Shown here in pieces: positions 8,907 through 17,620 of a DNA stretch of 64,000 nt. Within the stretch, counting starts at the first letter, position 1; each line of letters begins with the position of its first letter. Below the pieces are notes generated by a model. It saw nothing but the letters and a program-made list of their open reading frames with translations, did no database searches and had not been told where the DNA came from. Source of the stretch: Mycolicibacterium hippocampi (GTDB taxonomy: Bacteria; Actinomycetota; Actinomycetes; Mycobacteriales; Mycobacteriaceae). Where the stretch lies: contig NZ_BLLB01000001.1 in the NCBI RefSeq assembly GCF_010723735.1, positions 121,398-185,397 on the forward strand, written 5' to 3'. The translations under genes and the position numbers were made by a program.

Positions 8907-9605
8907 TCACGGGCCGACGAGTTCGGCGATCAACGCTTCCACCCGTGCCGCGCTTGGGGGATCCAGCGGCTTGCCCGCTTCGGCAGTTTCCACCAGTTCT
9001 GCTGAGAGCCCGCCCACCGCGGCCGCCTCACCGGCGCTCAAGTTCGCTCGGCGTCGTGCCGCGTAGAGCCGCTGGCCCGACGAGGCGTCCGGATGGGCTG
9101 CGGTCTTGAGCATGAGGTCGTCATAGCGGCCGCGAATCAGCCCCAGCGACTTGACCACCTCAGCCGGCGAGCCCTGGCTGTGGCGCATCGCCCGCGCGGC
9201 AAGTGCCTCTAACTTGCGCAGGTCGGCCAGGATCGTCGACGCGCGGTTGGCGAAGTCCGGTGACGAAGCCGGGGGCAGATCGTCGATCGCAGTGGCGAAG
9301 CGGGCCAAGGCCAACTTGAGCGCATCCACCACCAGCGCAGCGTTCTCGGACCCATCCGGCGGCGGGGCGGCCACTTCATCAGCCGTGCCTCCGGCTCGGA
9401 TGCGCGCTATGGTTCCCGCCGGCCACTGCAAAAGTTCCTCCAGGGTGTGTCTGGTGCGCTCCCTGGGCCAGGACCGGCCTTTCTCAAAGTGGATCAGCGC
9501 CGGGGCTGTGATGACTTTCTGGCGTGCCAGCTCACGCTGGGAAATCCCTAATTCACGTCGGCGAGCTGCGACAGCGGCGCCCGCACGGGCAATCCCGTCG
9601 TCTAC
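8907..9605 (-). CDS. Xre-family DNA-binding regulator
   Basis: A 232-aa protein from GTG 9605, preceded by GGAGG at 6-nt spacing. The N-terminal helix-turn-helix is AVAARRRELGISQRELARQKVITAPALIHFEKGRSWP. The C-terminal part (YAARRRANLSAGEAAAVGGLSAELVETAEAGKP) looks like a second degenerate Xre fold. It is divergent from the whiB-like gene at 9832 and probably controls the shared intergenic region. A longer start at 9731 has no ribosome site. Confidence 0.8.
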   Translation of the reverse strand, partial: VDDGIARAGAAVAARRRELGISQRELARQKVITAPALIHFEKGRSWPRERTRHTLEELLQWPAGTIARIRAGGTADEVAAPPPDGSENAALVVDALKLALARFATAIDDLPPASSPDFANRASTILADLRKLEALAARAMRHSQGSPAEVVKSLGLIRGRYDDLMLKTAAHPDASSGQRLYAARRRANLSAGEAAAVGGLSAELVETAEAGKPLDPPSAARVEALIAELVGP

Positions 9606-9730
9606 ACCGCCGTCCTCCACCGCGCCAGTGTATCCAGCGGTTATCACGGTTTCGGAACAACACGAGGCACATCCTGGCCCGATGCCAGTGAAGAACGCGC
9701 TAACGCTGACCGGCTGCGATTGACAGACCA

Positions 9731-9800
9731 CGGCGCAAAACTTCAGCGCTGGAATTTATCGCTAAGTATTGCAGCGCAAAAGTTTGGTGCTAAAGTTGCG
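9731..9800. promoter_or_regulatory. AT-rich divergent promoter region with short repeats
   Basis: Between the Xre gene and the whiB-like gene. GCGCAAAACTT near 9733 and GCGCAAAAGTTT near 9774 are near-identical direct repeats, with GCTAAAGTTGC just after. The region is much richer in AT than its surroundings. It is a candidate operator for the Xre protein. Confidence 0.4.
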
Positions 9801-9831
9801 GTCATTCGATGACGCATTGGGAGGAGCGACG

Positions 9832-10122
9832 GTGACAGTGACACTCGAACGACCAGTGGTGCGCAACAGCACCCAGCCATGCATTTCCGATCCGGATCGG
9901 TGGGCCGCCGGCGGTCAAGATCCGGAGCTGAAGGCACTGTGCCGTGGTTGCCCGCGGCGCTGGCAGTGCGCCAAGGATGCCCTCGACACCCCCGGCGCCG
10001 AAGGCATGTGGTCAGGGGTGCACATCCCCAAAGAAGGCCGCGGCCGAAAGTTCGCTCTTCGCCAACTGCGATCACTAGCGGCCCATGGTGGCCTCCACGT
10101 CGGCGCCGAGGCCGATGATTGA
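9832..10122 (+). CDS. WhiB-like iron-sulfur protein
   Basis: A 96-aa protein from GTG 9832 behind GGAGGAG. Cysteines at 17, 37, 40 and 46 (PCISDPDRW, LCRGCPRRWQC) are the four iron-sulfur ligands of WhiB proteins. The turn motif GMWSGVHIP and a basic tail (KEGRGRKFALRQLR) follow. Wbl proteins bind a 4Fe-4S cluster and act with sigma factor region 4 in actinobacterial transcription. Plasmid copies are common and their targets are unknown. The regulator divergent from it may control its expression. Confidence 0.93.
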   Translation: MTVTLERPVVRNSTQPCISDPDRWAAGGQDPELKALCRGCPRRWQCAKDALDTPGAEGMWSGVHIPKEGRGRKFALRQLRSLAAHGGLHVGAEADD

Positions 10123-10824
10123 CAGAGTAGGCCGACAACGGACTGTCACTGTCGGCCTCCGCAGGAACAAGAGCAAGCTGAACGACCTGAAGTCACGCGT
10201 GCAGGGAGTGGACCGACCGCTGCGTGCCTGCATCGACGTGAGCCGGGTGGCACGTCCATCTCGCACGCGAGATGTGCGGTGACCTCGTCAACACGGGATC
10301 ACAAGTGTGATACCGCGTCCATCGACGCCATAGGCTCCCGACGTGCCACCCCACTTTCTCGACAGGGCCACAGATGCTGGTCGCGAACCGCGGTGGCTCC
10401 TGTGAAAGATGGTGCGGCGTGTCATCCCCGGCAGAACTGCGTCATGGGGCATGCTCAAACCCGGCGACGGATATCCGTCGCCTCGCGTAGCAGTATCCGG
10501 TAGCCATCGCGGACGCCCTAGGTCGCGCAGGCCCAGGCTATGCGACGACGACCGAGGTGACGGATATCCGTCGCTTCACACACGCCGGGCCGATAGCCGC
10601 GGAGGACGCCATAGGCCGCGAACCGGGTAGGTGACGAGGACCGAGAGGAGATAGCGCTCCCGACCACCGCTTGCCGTAAACGCAAGCGACACAACTACAT
10701 AGCCATCTCAGAAGCAGCACCAACGGCGAAACCCCCGGCCCGTAGGGCCGAGGGTCGTCGGGGTCGAGTTGCACCTCGAACCCGCTTGCTTTCTCGCTTC
10801 TCCCCCTTGCTGAAGGGAATCGTC
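10123..10824. repeat. Repeat-rich untranslated region before the Rep-like gene (candidate origin or control region)
   Basis: About 700 bp without a gene. It holds a palindrome ATCACAAGTGTGAT (10298-10311), two copies of GACGGATATCCGTC (10466-10479 and 10559-10572, 93 bp apart) and three copies of GACGCC(A/C)TAGG (10324, 10512, 10605). The last two repeat types sit at matching distances, so the unit is a partial tandem repeat. A short hairpin CGGCCCGTAGGGCCG lies near 10737-10751. Its place before a Rep-like gene fits iterons or a copy-control region, but this is an inference. Confidence 0.45.
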
Positions 10825-12021
10825 ATGAAAGACGCATTCCACGGTAGCGCACGCCTGCCTCACGGTCTACAGGCGGCGCACCGTGATACCGCCACCGTCC
10901 TGACCCGCCCCTACCACGGGTCCAGCCCGCGGGCCCGTCGACGCGGCACCGCCCACACCGCCCCGGTGTGGATACGCCGCGCGGGCGGGCACTGCTTTGA
11001 TCGCCTGCCCCGCATCGCCCTGGACGTCGAGGTCAGCTGGGGCGCGATCCCCTGCTGGAGCGGGCGAGCGGCCCGCTGGATAGAGACCACCGTCCCTACC
11101 GCCTACCACCAGCGATACGACACCCATGTGCGCCCGGCAATGCCGGGCAACCCGGTCAGCCTCAAATCTGTGGTCGCGGTGGCCGCGGCGCGTGCCTCGT
11201 TCGCCGATCACCGGACCGGCCGCGACTGCCGGCCCACCAACGAAACGCTGGCCACAATGACGAAGCTGTCGGTGCGCACGGTGCAGCGGGCCTCGACGGC
11301 CCTGCGACTGTTAGGCGTCGCCACCGAGGTGATGCGCGGACGCCAACGCACCCGCGACGAGCGCTTCGCGAGTTGGCGTGTCGGAGACCGCGGCCGCGGC
11401 TGGGCATCGGTATGGGCACTGCACGACAGTCGGATTCAGTCACTGTCACCCCATCCCGAAGGGTCTCACTTAGTACTTAAAACCTCACCTAAGTCAGTTG
11501 TTACTACCCCAACCCGGCGATACGCCGGTCGCAGCGGCGCTCCGCGCCGCGCAGACCCGGACCAAAGAGCCCTCGTCCTGGCAAACCGTTGGATGCACGA
11601 CCAGCAAAGCCCGCCCTGGGCACGTCGCTACCGCACCGCCACGCCCTGGGCCAGGGTGTTGGGGCAGGTTGCTCAGCACGGATGGACACCTCGTGACATC
11701 AATCAACTGATCACCGACTGGGTCGGTACCGGTCACTGGGTGCCGGAGAGCCCACACAGACCCGTCGGTCTGCTAGGGGCCATTCTGGCCGCCCACGGCA
11801 ATCCCGCCGAACGGCCTGCGGCCCTTGACGAAGCACGTGAACAGGCCGAGCTGGCCGCCGCCCGCCAACGCGTCGCCGAGCAGCTTGCCGAACGTGACGT
11901 CAATCGGCGCGCACGCGATGCCGGGCGTGCGGCGCTCGAGGGTCCTGGGCGGCGCGCCGCGCGAGAGGTGCTCGACGAGATCGCCCGTCGGCGCCGCCAG
12001 CGCGGAGGTGGTCGGCCGTGA
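10825..12021 (+). CDS. Rep-like helix-turn-helix protein (putative plasmid replication initiator)
   Basis: A 398-aa protein from ATG 10825, with AAGGGA 7 nt upstream. The central part SFADHRTGRDCRPTNETLA then KLSVRTVQRASTALRLLGVATEV is a winged helix-turn-helix of the kind seen in putative replication proteins of actinobacterial plasmids. The C-terminal third is Arg/Ala-rich and helical. It sits next to repeat arrays and the partition genes and is coupled to the following WhiB gene by a GTGA overlap. A replication role is likely but unproven; a transcription regulator is the alternative. Confidence 0.6.
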   Translation: MKDAFHGSARLPHGLQAAHRDTATVLTRPYHGSSPRARRRGTAHTAPVWIRRAGGHCFDRLPRIALDVEVSWGAIPCWSGRAARWIETTVPTAYHQRYDTHVRPAMPGNPVSLKSVVAVAAARASFADHRTGRDCRPTNETLATMTKLSVRTVQRASTALRLLGVATEVMRGRQRTRDERFASWRVGDRGRGWASVWALHDSRIQSLSPHPEGSHLVLKTSPKSVVTTPTRRYAGRSGAPRRADPDQRALVLANRWMHDQQSPPWARRYRTATPWARVLGQVAQHGWTPRDINQLITDWVGTGHWVPESPHRPVGLLGAILAAHGNPAERPAALDEAREQAELAAARQRVAEQLAERDVNRRARDAGRAALEGPGRRAAREVLDEIARRRRQRGGGRP

Positions 12022-12722
12022 GCGCAGCGGCACGCACGCTAGCGGCGCCCGGCGTCGAGGTGCCACTGGCCTGCCACACCGATCCCGACCGGTGGTTCGA
12101 CTCCGGTGCCCGCACCGCAGCACTTGCCGAGTGCCTCGCCTGCCCGCACCGGCGGTGGTGCGCACAGCGTGCACTGAAATATCAACCCCGCTGGGGGATG
12201 TGGGCCGGGATCTGGATCCCGGGCAGATTCGATGCAGTCAAGCATTTTTTCGATGCGGTCGCCGCTGACACCGCACTCCCCCACCCGCCTAACGCCGCCG
12301 CCCGACCTGCGCCGGCAGCGCCTGCCCGGCAACGGAATGTGGGGATTCCGCGCGGAGTGCCCGGCGCGCCGAGTGATCCGATAGCGCCCGCTGCGCTGGT
12401 ATGGGCGCGTGCCAGCGGGCATTGCGAGATCATGTCCACAGGGTGCCGATTGGCTGCCAGCACTGTTTCTTCGCGAATTCCGGATCGCGACGAAGAACAG
12501 AAGACCTGCGCGTTGTTCGCGGTGTGCGCCCGCTGCGCCGACACGCTGCAGGACCTGGACCCCCACATCGCCCGGCGGCTCGGCTATCGGGTCGACAACC
12601 CCGCGGACACCGAGGCGACGCCCTTTTTCTGGCGCCAGAGATATCGGATGGTGCTCAGCGCTGACGGCGCACTCCACGACACCGCGCGCCCGGATCGGGA
12701 ACCGCATGCGGTGGCCACTTAA
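12018..12722 (+). CDS. WhiB-like protein with a C-terminal cysteine-rich domain
   Basis: A 234-aa protein starting at GTG 12018 inside the stop of the Rep-like gene. The N-terminus is a WhiB domain with Cys19, Cys39, Cys42 and Cys48 and the turn GMWAGIWIP. A Pro/Ala linker follows. The extra C-terminal domain has ASGHCEIMSTGC, SRIPDRDEEQ and ALFAVCARCADTL, resembling an HNH-type or zinc-ribbon fold in cysteine spacing. Standard WhiB proteins end after about 100 residues, so this is a fusion. Coupling to the Rep-like gene suggests a role in replication control (inference). Confidence 0.82.
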   Translation: MSAAARTLAAPGVEVPLACHTDPDRWFDSGARTAALAECLACPHRRWCAQRALKYQPRWGMWAGIWIPGRFDAVKHFFDAVAADTALPHPPNAAARPAPAAPARQRNVGIPRGVPGAPSDPIAPAALVWARASGHCEIMSTGCRLAASTVSSRIPDRDEEQKTCALFAVCARCADTLQDLDPHIARRLGYRVDNPADTEATPFFWRQRYRMVLSADGALHDTARPDREPHAVAT

Positions 12723-12740
12723 CCGCGGTTAAGTGGCCAC
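12711..12740. promoter_or_regulatory. 30-bp perfect palindrome, parS-like candidate site 1
   Basis: A perfect 30-bp palindrome centred on TTAACCGCGGTTAA and extended on both sides by GTGGCCAC and its mirror. It contains the WhiB stop codon and lies 15 bp from the end of the ribbon-helix-helix gene. The same 14-bp core recurs at 16575-16588 and 16672-16685. Confidence 0.65.
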
Positions 12741-12755
12741 GACAGGGTGCCCACG

Positions 12756-13448
12756 TCAATGTTCTGGCAGCACGGCGAACTCGTAGCGCAGCGCCTGCTC
12801 GACAAGCGCGCTTCGCGTTCCCGCATTCCACGCCTGCACCAAATCGTCGAGCCGCTTGCCGTTGGCGGCACTGACACCGGAGAGCACCACGGTGCGCGGG
12901 GCCGTCGCATGCCGCCGGCGGCGCGGCACCGCATTGGACGACGGGCGCTCAAAGAGCTGCCCCTCCCCCACGGCGAACCGCTGGTCGGCCCAGGTGGTCG
13001 CCAACCGGGTCGCGTGCGCCTCGATCGCGTCAAGCACGATGGCACCCATGGTCCTGGCCAATCCGCGACGCACCTTCTTCTCGGCGATCTGCACCCGGTA
13101 CAGCTCGTCATAGACCTCGGCCGACAACAGTACCTCAGGTGGACGGAACCGTTTCCGGGCCGGGCTCGACGAGGCGCTCACCGACGCCAGGCGTCGCCGA
13201 CGATCAACCTGTCCACCGCTGGTAGACGGCATCGGCGACGCGGTCGGCGCGGTCGCCGACCGCGCGGGGGCATGCTCAATCGGCGGCGCCGAATGCGCTG
13301 GCGGGGGCGCCGCTGGTTCGGTCACCGCGTCGGTTCCCGCGACCGGTGGTGGCGTGCGCGACTGCGGCAGCGGCCACAGTTCCTCGAGATCCTGATCGAG
13401 AGCGTGGGGGTCAAACACCGGCTTGGCCTTCTGCCGCGACGAACTCAT
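12756..13448 (-). CDS. Ribbon-helix-helix ParB-type partner of ParA
   Basis: A 230-aa protein whose ATG overlaps the parA stop (ATGA). The first 90 residues are a disordered Pro/Ala/Thr-rich arm. Two helical segments follow: LLSAEVYDELYRVQIAEKKVRRGLARTMG and a C-terminal RTVVLSGVSAANGKRLDDLV then GTRSALVEQALRYEF, the latter typical of a ribbon-helix-helix DNA-binding fold. Type Ib partition systems pair a ParA ATPase with such a small DNA-binding protein that recognises the centromere and represses the operon. A palindrome lies just beyond its 3' end. Confidence 0.72.
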   Translation of the reverse strand: MSSSRQKAKPVFDPHALDQDLEELWPLPQSRTPPPVAGTDAVTEPAAPPPAHSAPPIEHAPARSATAPTASPMPSTSGGQVDRRRRLASVSASSSPARKRFRPPEVLLSAEVYDELYRVQIAEKKVRRGLARTMGAIVLDAIEAHATRLATTWADQRFAVGEGQLFERPSSNAVPRRRRHATAPRTVVLSGVSAANGKRLDDLVQAWNAGTRSALVEQALRYEFAVLPEH

Positions 13449-14374
13449 CCGACTCGCTCCCCTACCGGCGAGGACTCGTAGCGGCGAAGCCGGGCCACGA
13501 TCTGGCGGACCAGCTCCTGGTAATCGGCAGCCAGACCGCTAGGGTCACTGGTCCACATCGCCCGCGTCGGACTCTGCTTGTCCCGCAAACTCGCCAGCCG
13601 CACCCTGCGGTCGTCGTTGGCCAGCGCCACCAGCTCGCCGGCCGTTCTGTGCAGCGTGCGCATGTCGACCGCCGCGGCCGGCGCCGAGCGGATCGTGATG
13701 TCAAACGGTGTCGTGCCGCTCCCCTCAAGCATCTCGCTGACCTGGGCGAACACTTCCTCGTTACGTTTGACAGCGCGAGTGTTCACGTCGAAGAGCAACA
13801 CGCCCAGCAGCTGGATGGATGCCCCTAGTTTGCGCGCCCGCCCGAATCGCCGCGCCAGCCGTTCGACACCGCCAAGGCTGGCCTGATCGTCACGGGTGGG
13901 AATGAGCAGATAGTTGGCCACCGCAAGATAGGTGTCGAGAAGCGGAACGTCGCCCGGTCCCGAATCAATCAGCACCAGGTCGTATCCCTGCGCCTCACAC
14001 AGGGCGGTCAACGCCGATTCGAGATTGACGGCCATGTCGATGCCGTTCTCGGCCATCAGATGCGCGCCCGCGCCCACCACTGCCAACTGGGGGCCGCCGG
14101 CGATCACGTCCAGATTCGGACGAACGTTGCGCACCGGCACCAACGCAGAACCGAACTGCAGCGTCTGAGCCAGCGACTGGCCGCGGTCGCCCTCGATGCC
14201 GAGGTCTTCGACCGTGACATTGGCTTGCGGGTCGCCGTCGACCACCAGCACCCGGCGGCCCCGCTTGCCTGCGGCAGCGATCATCTCGGCGACCGCGGCG
14301 ACAGTCGTCGACTTTCCCACCCCACCCTTTTGATTGGCCACCAGGATCGCCCGGGCCACCCCACTCATCGTCAT
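13445..14374 (-). CDS. parA: ParA-family partition ATPase (locus 1)
   Basis: A 309-aa protein from ATG 14374. The deviant Walker A motif is NQKGGVGKST at residues 14-23, followed by VLVVDGDPQANVT (Walker A') and YDLVLIDSGPGD (Walker B). ParA ATPases move plasmid copies by forming gradients on the nucleoid with their ParB-type partner, here the overlapping gene at 12756-13448. No ribosome site precedes the start, so a leaderless transcript is possible. There is no N-terminal HTH, so repression would depend on the partner. Confidence 0.93.
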   Translation of the reverse strand: MTMSGVARAILVANQKGGVGKSTTVAAVAEMIAAAGKRGRRVLVVDGDPQANVTVEDLGIEGDRGQSLAQTLQFGSALVPVRNVRPNLDVIAGGPQLAVVGAGAHLMAENGIDMAVNLESALTALCEAQGYDLVLIDSGPGDVPLLDTYLAVANYLLIPTRDDQASLGGVERLARRFGRARKLGASIQLLGVLLFDVNTRAVKRNEEVFAQVSEMLEGSGTTPFDITIRSAPAAAVDMRTLHRTAGELVALANDDRRVRLASLRDKQSPTRAMWTSDPSGLAADYQELVRQIVARLRRYESSPVGERVG

Positions 14375-15401
14375 ACGTGCAACGTAAGGGTGTGCGCGCA
14401 GTCCCCCGACGCGCCACACGCCAAAGAGTCCGAACTGTTACCTGCGTGACTGTTGGGACGAATGTGACGCTGTGCGTACGTACGTGCGCCTGTGTCGGTG
14501 ACCGCCCGGCAGCACGGCCGTGGCCACCTCCGGCAGTCCCGCCGCTCGTCTGCCCCAATGCCGGTGCACACACCGGGACGTGGCACGGATCGACTTCACG
14601 TGCGAGCAGCGCTGCGTTCGGTCCGGCGAGGAATCAGCCGAATGCGAGCCCGGGAGATCATCCGGGCACACGGAGGTGCCCACTGACGGATCGTTCCACG
14701 TGTGATGGTGCGTTCGAGAGCCGGTTGTTGTCCCAGGGGAAGACCCGTGGTCTGGACGGCGATCACCAGGGTGCAGGCCCGTTCGATCAGGCGGTAACTG
14801 CCCGTCCGTCATCCGTAGGTCGACCGAGTAACTGCCGGCAGATGCACGTGCCGCCAGCCGTGCGGTCATCCGTCAGTTGTCCGGAGATCGCAGGTCACTG
14901 CGTATTTTTTTCCGACGGGGGAGTGACGAATGGCGAGCCGTCGCCGCAGCCATCGACGCGAATCCGGTCACCGTTGTCCGGGTCCGCTGTGGGGCCACCG
15001 GGGTGCACGGCCACGGGTGGGGGTTCGTTCACGTGGTCAAAGACCGACAAGCCGCCGTGGTGGATACCGCGGCGGCAACCTTAAGGACCCCGACACTACG
15101 GCGGCTGTGACGCACGGACCTGGACCCAAGTTCAGGCATGAGCCGGCGGGGTTCAGCGAGAGGAGGCGTCGAGCGTCAGCGCACCGCTCTGCAGCTTGAC
15201 CGCCGAAGACGCGGCGAGCCCGCGGCCGCCGGCGCGGGGTGGCCGGTCGCGGGCTCGCTGACGATGGGTTCGGTCAGCGAAGGTGGGGGAGCGACGTCGG
15301 AACCGGCGCGCGCTACCCGAGCAGACCGGAGGATCCCGGCACGCTGGCAGCGACGTGCCGAATCCAGGAGCTGGGACCGCCAAATCGGGGAAACGTCCGG
15401 G
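14375..15401. other. Long stretch without a convincing gene upstream of parA
   Basis: About 1 kb. Open frames exist on both strands, but they have poor composition, lack ribosome sites and match nothing. Repeated short words include GTCATCCGT (near 14809 and 14865) and the alternating GTACGTAC near 14476-14483. A T-run lies near 14897-14903. It could hold a centromere or promoter for parA, but nothing is firmly identified. Confidence 0.35.
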
Positions 15402-16154
15402 CTAGCTGCCGTTGCCCAGCGCGGCGAAGCGGCTCCGAAGCTCGTCGATCCTCTGGAGTAGCACGTGCACATCGTGCGGTCGACGGCTGTCGAGACCAAC
15501 GATGGCGGGTGCGGTGCGCCATTCAGCCGCGGCCAGGCTCAGCACCGCCATCGTCGCCGGCGTCCACGCCGCGTCGCCAGCGTCGACAGCCAGCTCATCG
15601 ATCCATTCCCGGTCCTCGTCGGGCAGCTGGTAGTGCTCGGCCTGCGCCACGATCGCCGCGGCCAGCCCCATCAGCGTGCAGCGATGCTCCTCGATCCACC
15701 GGATCTGAGCCGGCCGACGCTCCTGGGCCATCCGGGCTGCCTGGCGCGCCGCGCGGGAGAGCTTCTCGTCAGGGCGGTCATAACGCAACAGGGCTTCCAG
15801 CCGGTCGATGCGGTCGATCACGCCCTGCTTGCCGACGCCGACCTGAGCTCCGAGCTGAGACAGGAACAGACCGCGCTCACGCCCAGCTTTGAGGAAGTGC
15901 AGTTCGCGGCGGCGGTCTTCCCACCACAGCCAGTTGTTCAGCGTCAGAGCGTCACATACATCGGCCTGTAGCACCCACAGCGGAATGGGCGGAGCGCTGT
16001 ATTTGCGCAGGTAATCGAGCACCTCACGCGGATCGGAGTCCTCGGAATCCGGCAACCGATCACGATGGCGATCGTCGACTTTCGTTCGCCGCTTCGCGAT
16101 CGTGGTGATCGCCCGCACCACCTCGACGCGGTGGACCATGGGGCGGGCGGCCAT
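15402..16154 (-). CDS. Hypothetical HTH-containing protein near the partition loci
   Basis: A 250-aa protein. A central segment FLKAGRERGLFLSQLGAQVGVGKQGVIDRIDRLEALL reads like a helix-turn-helix, with Ala/Arg-rich helices around it and a Trp-rich stretch (NNWLWWEDRRRELH) before it. No family is recognised. Its ATG lies 2 bp from an inverted repeat (16157-16175), so autoregulation is plausible. Its place between two ParA loci suggests a backbone maintenance role (inference). Confidence 0.6.
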   Translation of the reverse strand: MAARPMVHRVEVVRAITTIAKRRTKVDDRHRDRLPDSEDSDPREVLDYLRKYSAPPIPLWVLQADVCDALTLNNWLWWEDRRRELHFLKAGRERGLFLSQLGAQVGVGKQGVIDRIDRLEALLRYDRPDEKLSRAARQAARMAQERRPAQIRWIEEHRCTLMGLAAAIVAQAEHYQLPDEDREWIDELAVDAGDAAWTPATMAVLSLAAAEWRTAPAIVGLDSRRPHDVHVLLQRIDELRSRFAALGNGS

Positions 16155-16156
16155 GG

Positions 16157-16175
16157 TGTCAGTATTTCACTGACA
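16157..16175. promoter_or_regulatory. Inverted repeat at the start of the 15402-16154 gene
   Basis: TGTCAGT and ACTGACA face each other over the 5-nt spacer ATTTC, immediately upstream of the minus-strand start at 16154. The position fits an operator overlapping the promoter of a short-leader or leaderless gene. Confidence 0.5.
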
Positions 16176-16571
16176 GATACCCGCGGCGCCTTTCATACCC
16201 AGGGGACACGCCGACAGACGCTGCGCGACACCGCCGAGCAGAGACACCGTAGCCACCCGGTACCGGTCGGCGGTGCACGCTTGAATGGTGGGCGATCATC
16301 CCCGAGGCAGTGCCGAACGACGCTCGCCGTCAGCGTCGTGAACCATCACGTGACGAAAATCGGTCGGTGCCGCCCGATGGGGCTGAACCGCCCTTCGGAT
16401 CGGCCGAGCCGCCCGACCGATCAAGTCCGACGCGGCCATGCTGCGCCACCCAGATTGATCAGCACTGACGAACGAGCACCACCGTTGACACGCTGAGCGC
16501 GCCGCCACTGCACCGCGAGAACGGCAACCCGGCGTTGGGGGAGGGGCGCCCTCGGAGCCACACCCGCGGCC

Positions 16572-16591
16572 GACTTAACCGCGGTTAAGTC
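16572..16591. promoter_or_regulatory. 20-bp perfect palindrome, parS-like candidate site 2
   Basis: GACTTAACCG followed by its exact mirror gives a 20-bp palindrome with core TTAACCGCGGTTAA, identical to the core at 12711-12740. It lies about 315 bp upstream of the second parA. Confidence 0.65.
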
Positions 16592-16671
16592 TGTTCGCGT
16601 GATGTGACATGCCGACGGGGACACGCCACCCATCCGCCCGGATAGACGCCGCCGGGCGCACAGCCGGGAGC

Positions 16672-16685
16672 TTAACCGCGGTTAA
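16672..16685. promoter_or_regulatory. 14-bp palindrome, parS-like candidate site 3
   Basis: TTAACCGCGGTTAA again, flanked by GAGC on one side and CTC on the other, so symmetry nearly extends outward. It lies 100 bp from site 2 and 221 bp before the second parA start. Confidence 0.6.
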
Positions 16686-16906
16686 CTCCACGTATCCGGC
16701 CGCATCGCGGACCGGGGCCCCACGCCGGGCTCGACCGCCAGCCACCCGGAGTGGGCATCTGCGAGTCCGTCGCCCAGCCGATTCGGTGTCAGTGCCGCCA
16801 CGGTGCCGCGTGTCGGGACGGCGGCGCCACCCCAGCGGCCGTAAGGTGGGCGGGTCCGATCCGAAGTACTCCGCACAGCCGGGGGAAGCATACGGAAGGC
16901 CATTCC

Positions 16907-17620
16907 ATGGCGATTCATGTCGTGCTCAATCAAAAGGGCGGCGTCGGTAAAAGCACCATCGCGGTCAACCTCGCCGCCGTCACCGCCGATGTCCTCAACC
17001 GCGGCGACGACCCCGAGGCCAGTTCACCCGTCCTCGCGCTGTCGGTCGACCCCCAGGGATCGGCAGTGTGGTGGGCGTCGCGCATCAACGCTCTGCCGTT
17101 TCACATCGCCCAAGCCCACGACGACCTCGCGGGGCTGGCCGCACTGAAGAACCTGCCGGGAATCGAGCATGTCTACGTCGACACTCCCGGCTGGATCGAC
17201 CTGAACACCAACGGCGACGGCGCCGACCCGCTGGGCAGCGGGCCCGCCGCCGATGTGCTGCGCGCAGTGCTGGACATGGCCGACCAAGTCATTGTGCCGA
17301 TCGAGACAGAACCTCTGAGCTTCGACCCGACCGCGCGAACCATCACCAAGGTCCTCGAACCACGCGGGCTGCGCTACCTCGTGGTCATCAACAACTGGGA
17401 CCCCCGCGACGGCACCTACGACCTCAACCAGACCAGGAACTTCGTCAAAGCCAACGGCTGGCCGCTGGCCAACACCGTGATTCGACACTACAAGCTCCAC
17501 GCCCGAGCCAGCGCCGAAGGCCAGGTCGTCACCGAATACCCACTCAACCGAGTGGCCCTACAAGCCCGCGAAGACTTCTACAAATTCGCCCTGGAACTCA
17601 ACGTCGGGGGAGCGCGCTAA
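16907..17620 (+). CDS. parA: ParA-family partition ATPase (locus 2)
   Basis: A 237-aa protein from ATG 16907 with GGAAGG 7 nt upstream. The Walker A motif NQKGGVGKST begins at residue 8, VLALSVDPQGSAVWW follows, and VYVDTPGWID is the Walker B region. At 237 aa it is a short ParA without an N-terminal DNA-binding domain. Its TAA overlaps the ATG of the ParB gene (TAATG), so the two are co-translated. Two copies of a palindrome lie 220-330 bp upstream. Confidence 0.94.
   Translation: MAIHVVLNQKGGVGKSTIAVNLAAVTADVLNRGDDPEASSPVLALSVDPQGSAVWWASRINALPFHIAQAHDDLAGLAALKNLPGIEHVYVDTPGWIDLNTNGDGADPLGSGPAADVLRAVLDMADQVIVPIETEPLSFDPTARTITKVLEPRGLRYLVVINNWDPRDGTYDLNQTRNFVKANGWPLANTVIRHYKLHARASAEGQVVTEYPLNRVALQAREDFYKFALELNVGGAR

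Noticed and set aside
14420..15400. Several 200-700 bp open frames upstream of parA
   Set aside because: Poor composition, no ribosome site, and no recognisable domain on either strand.
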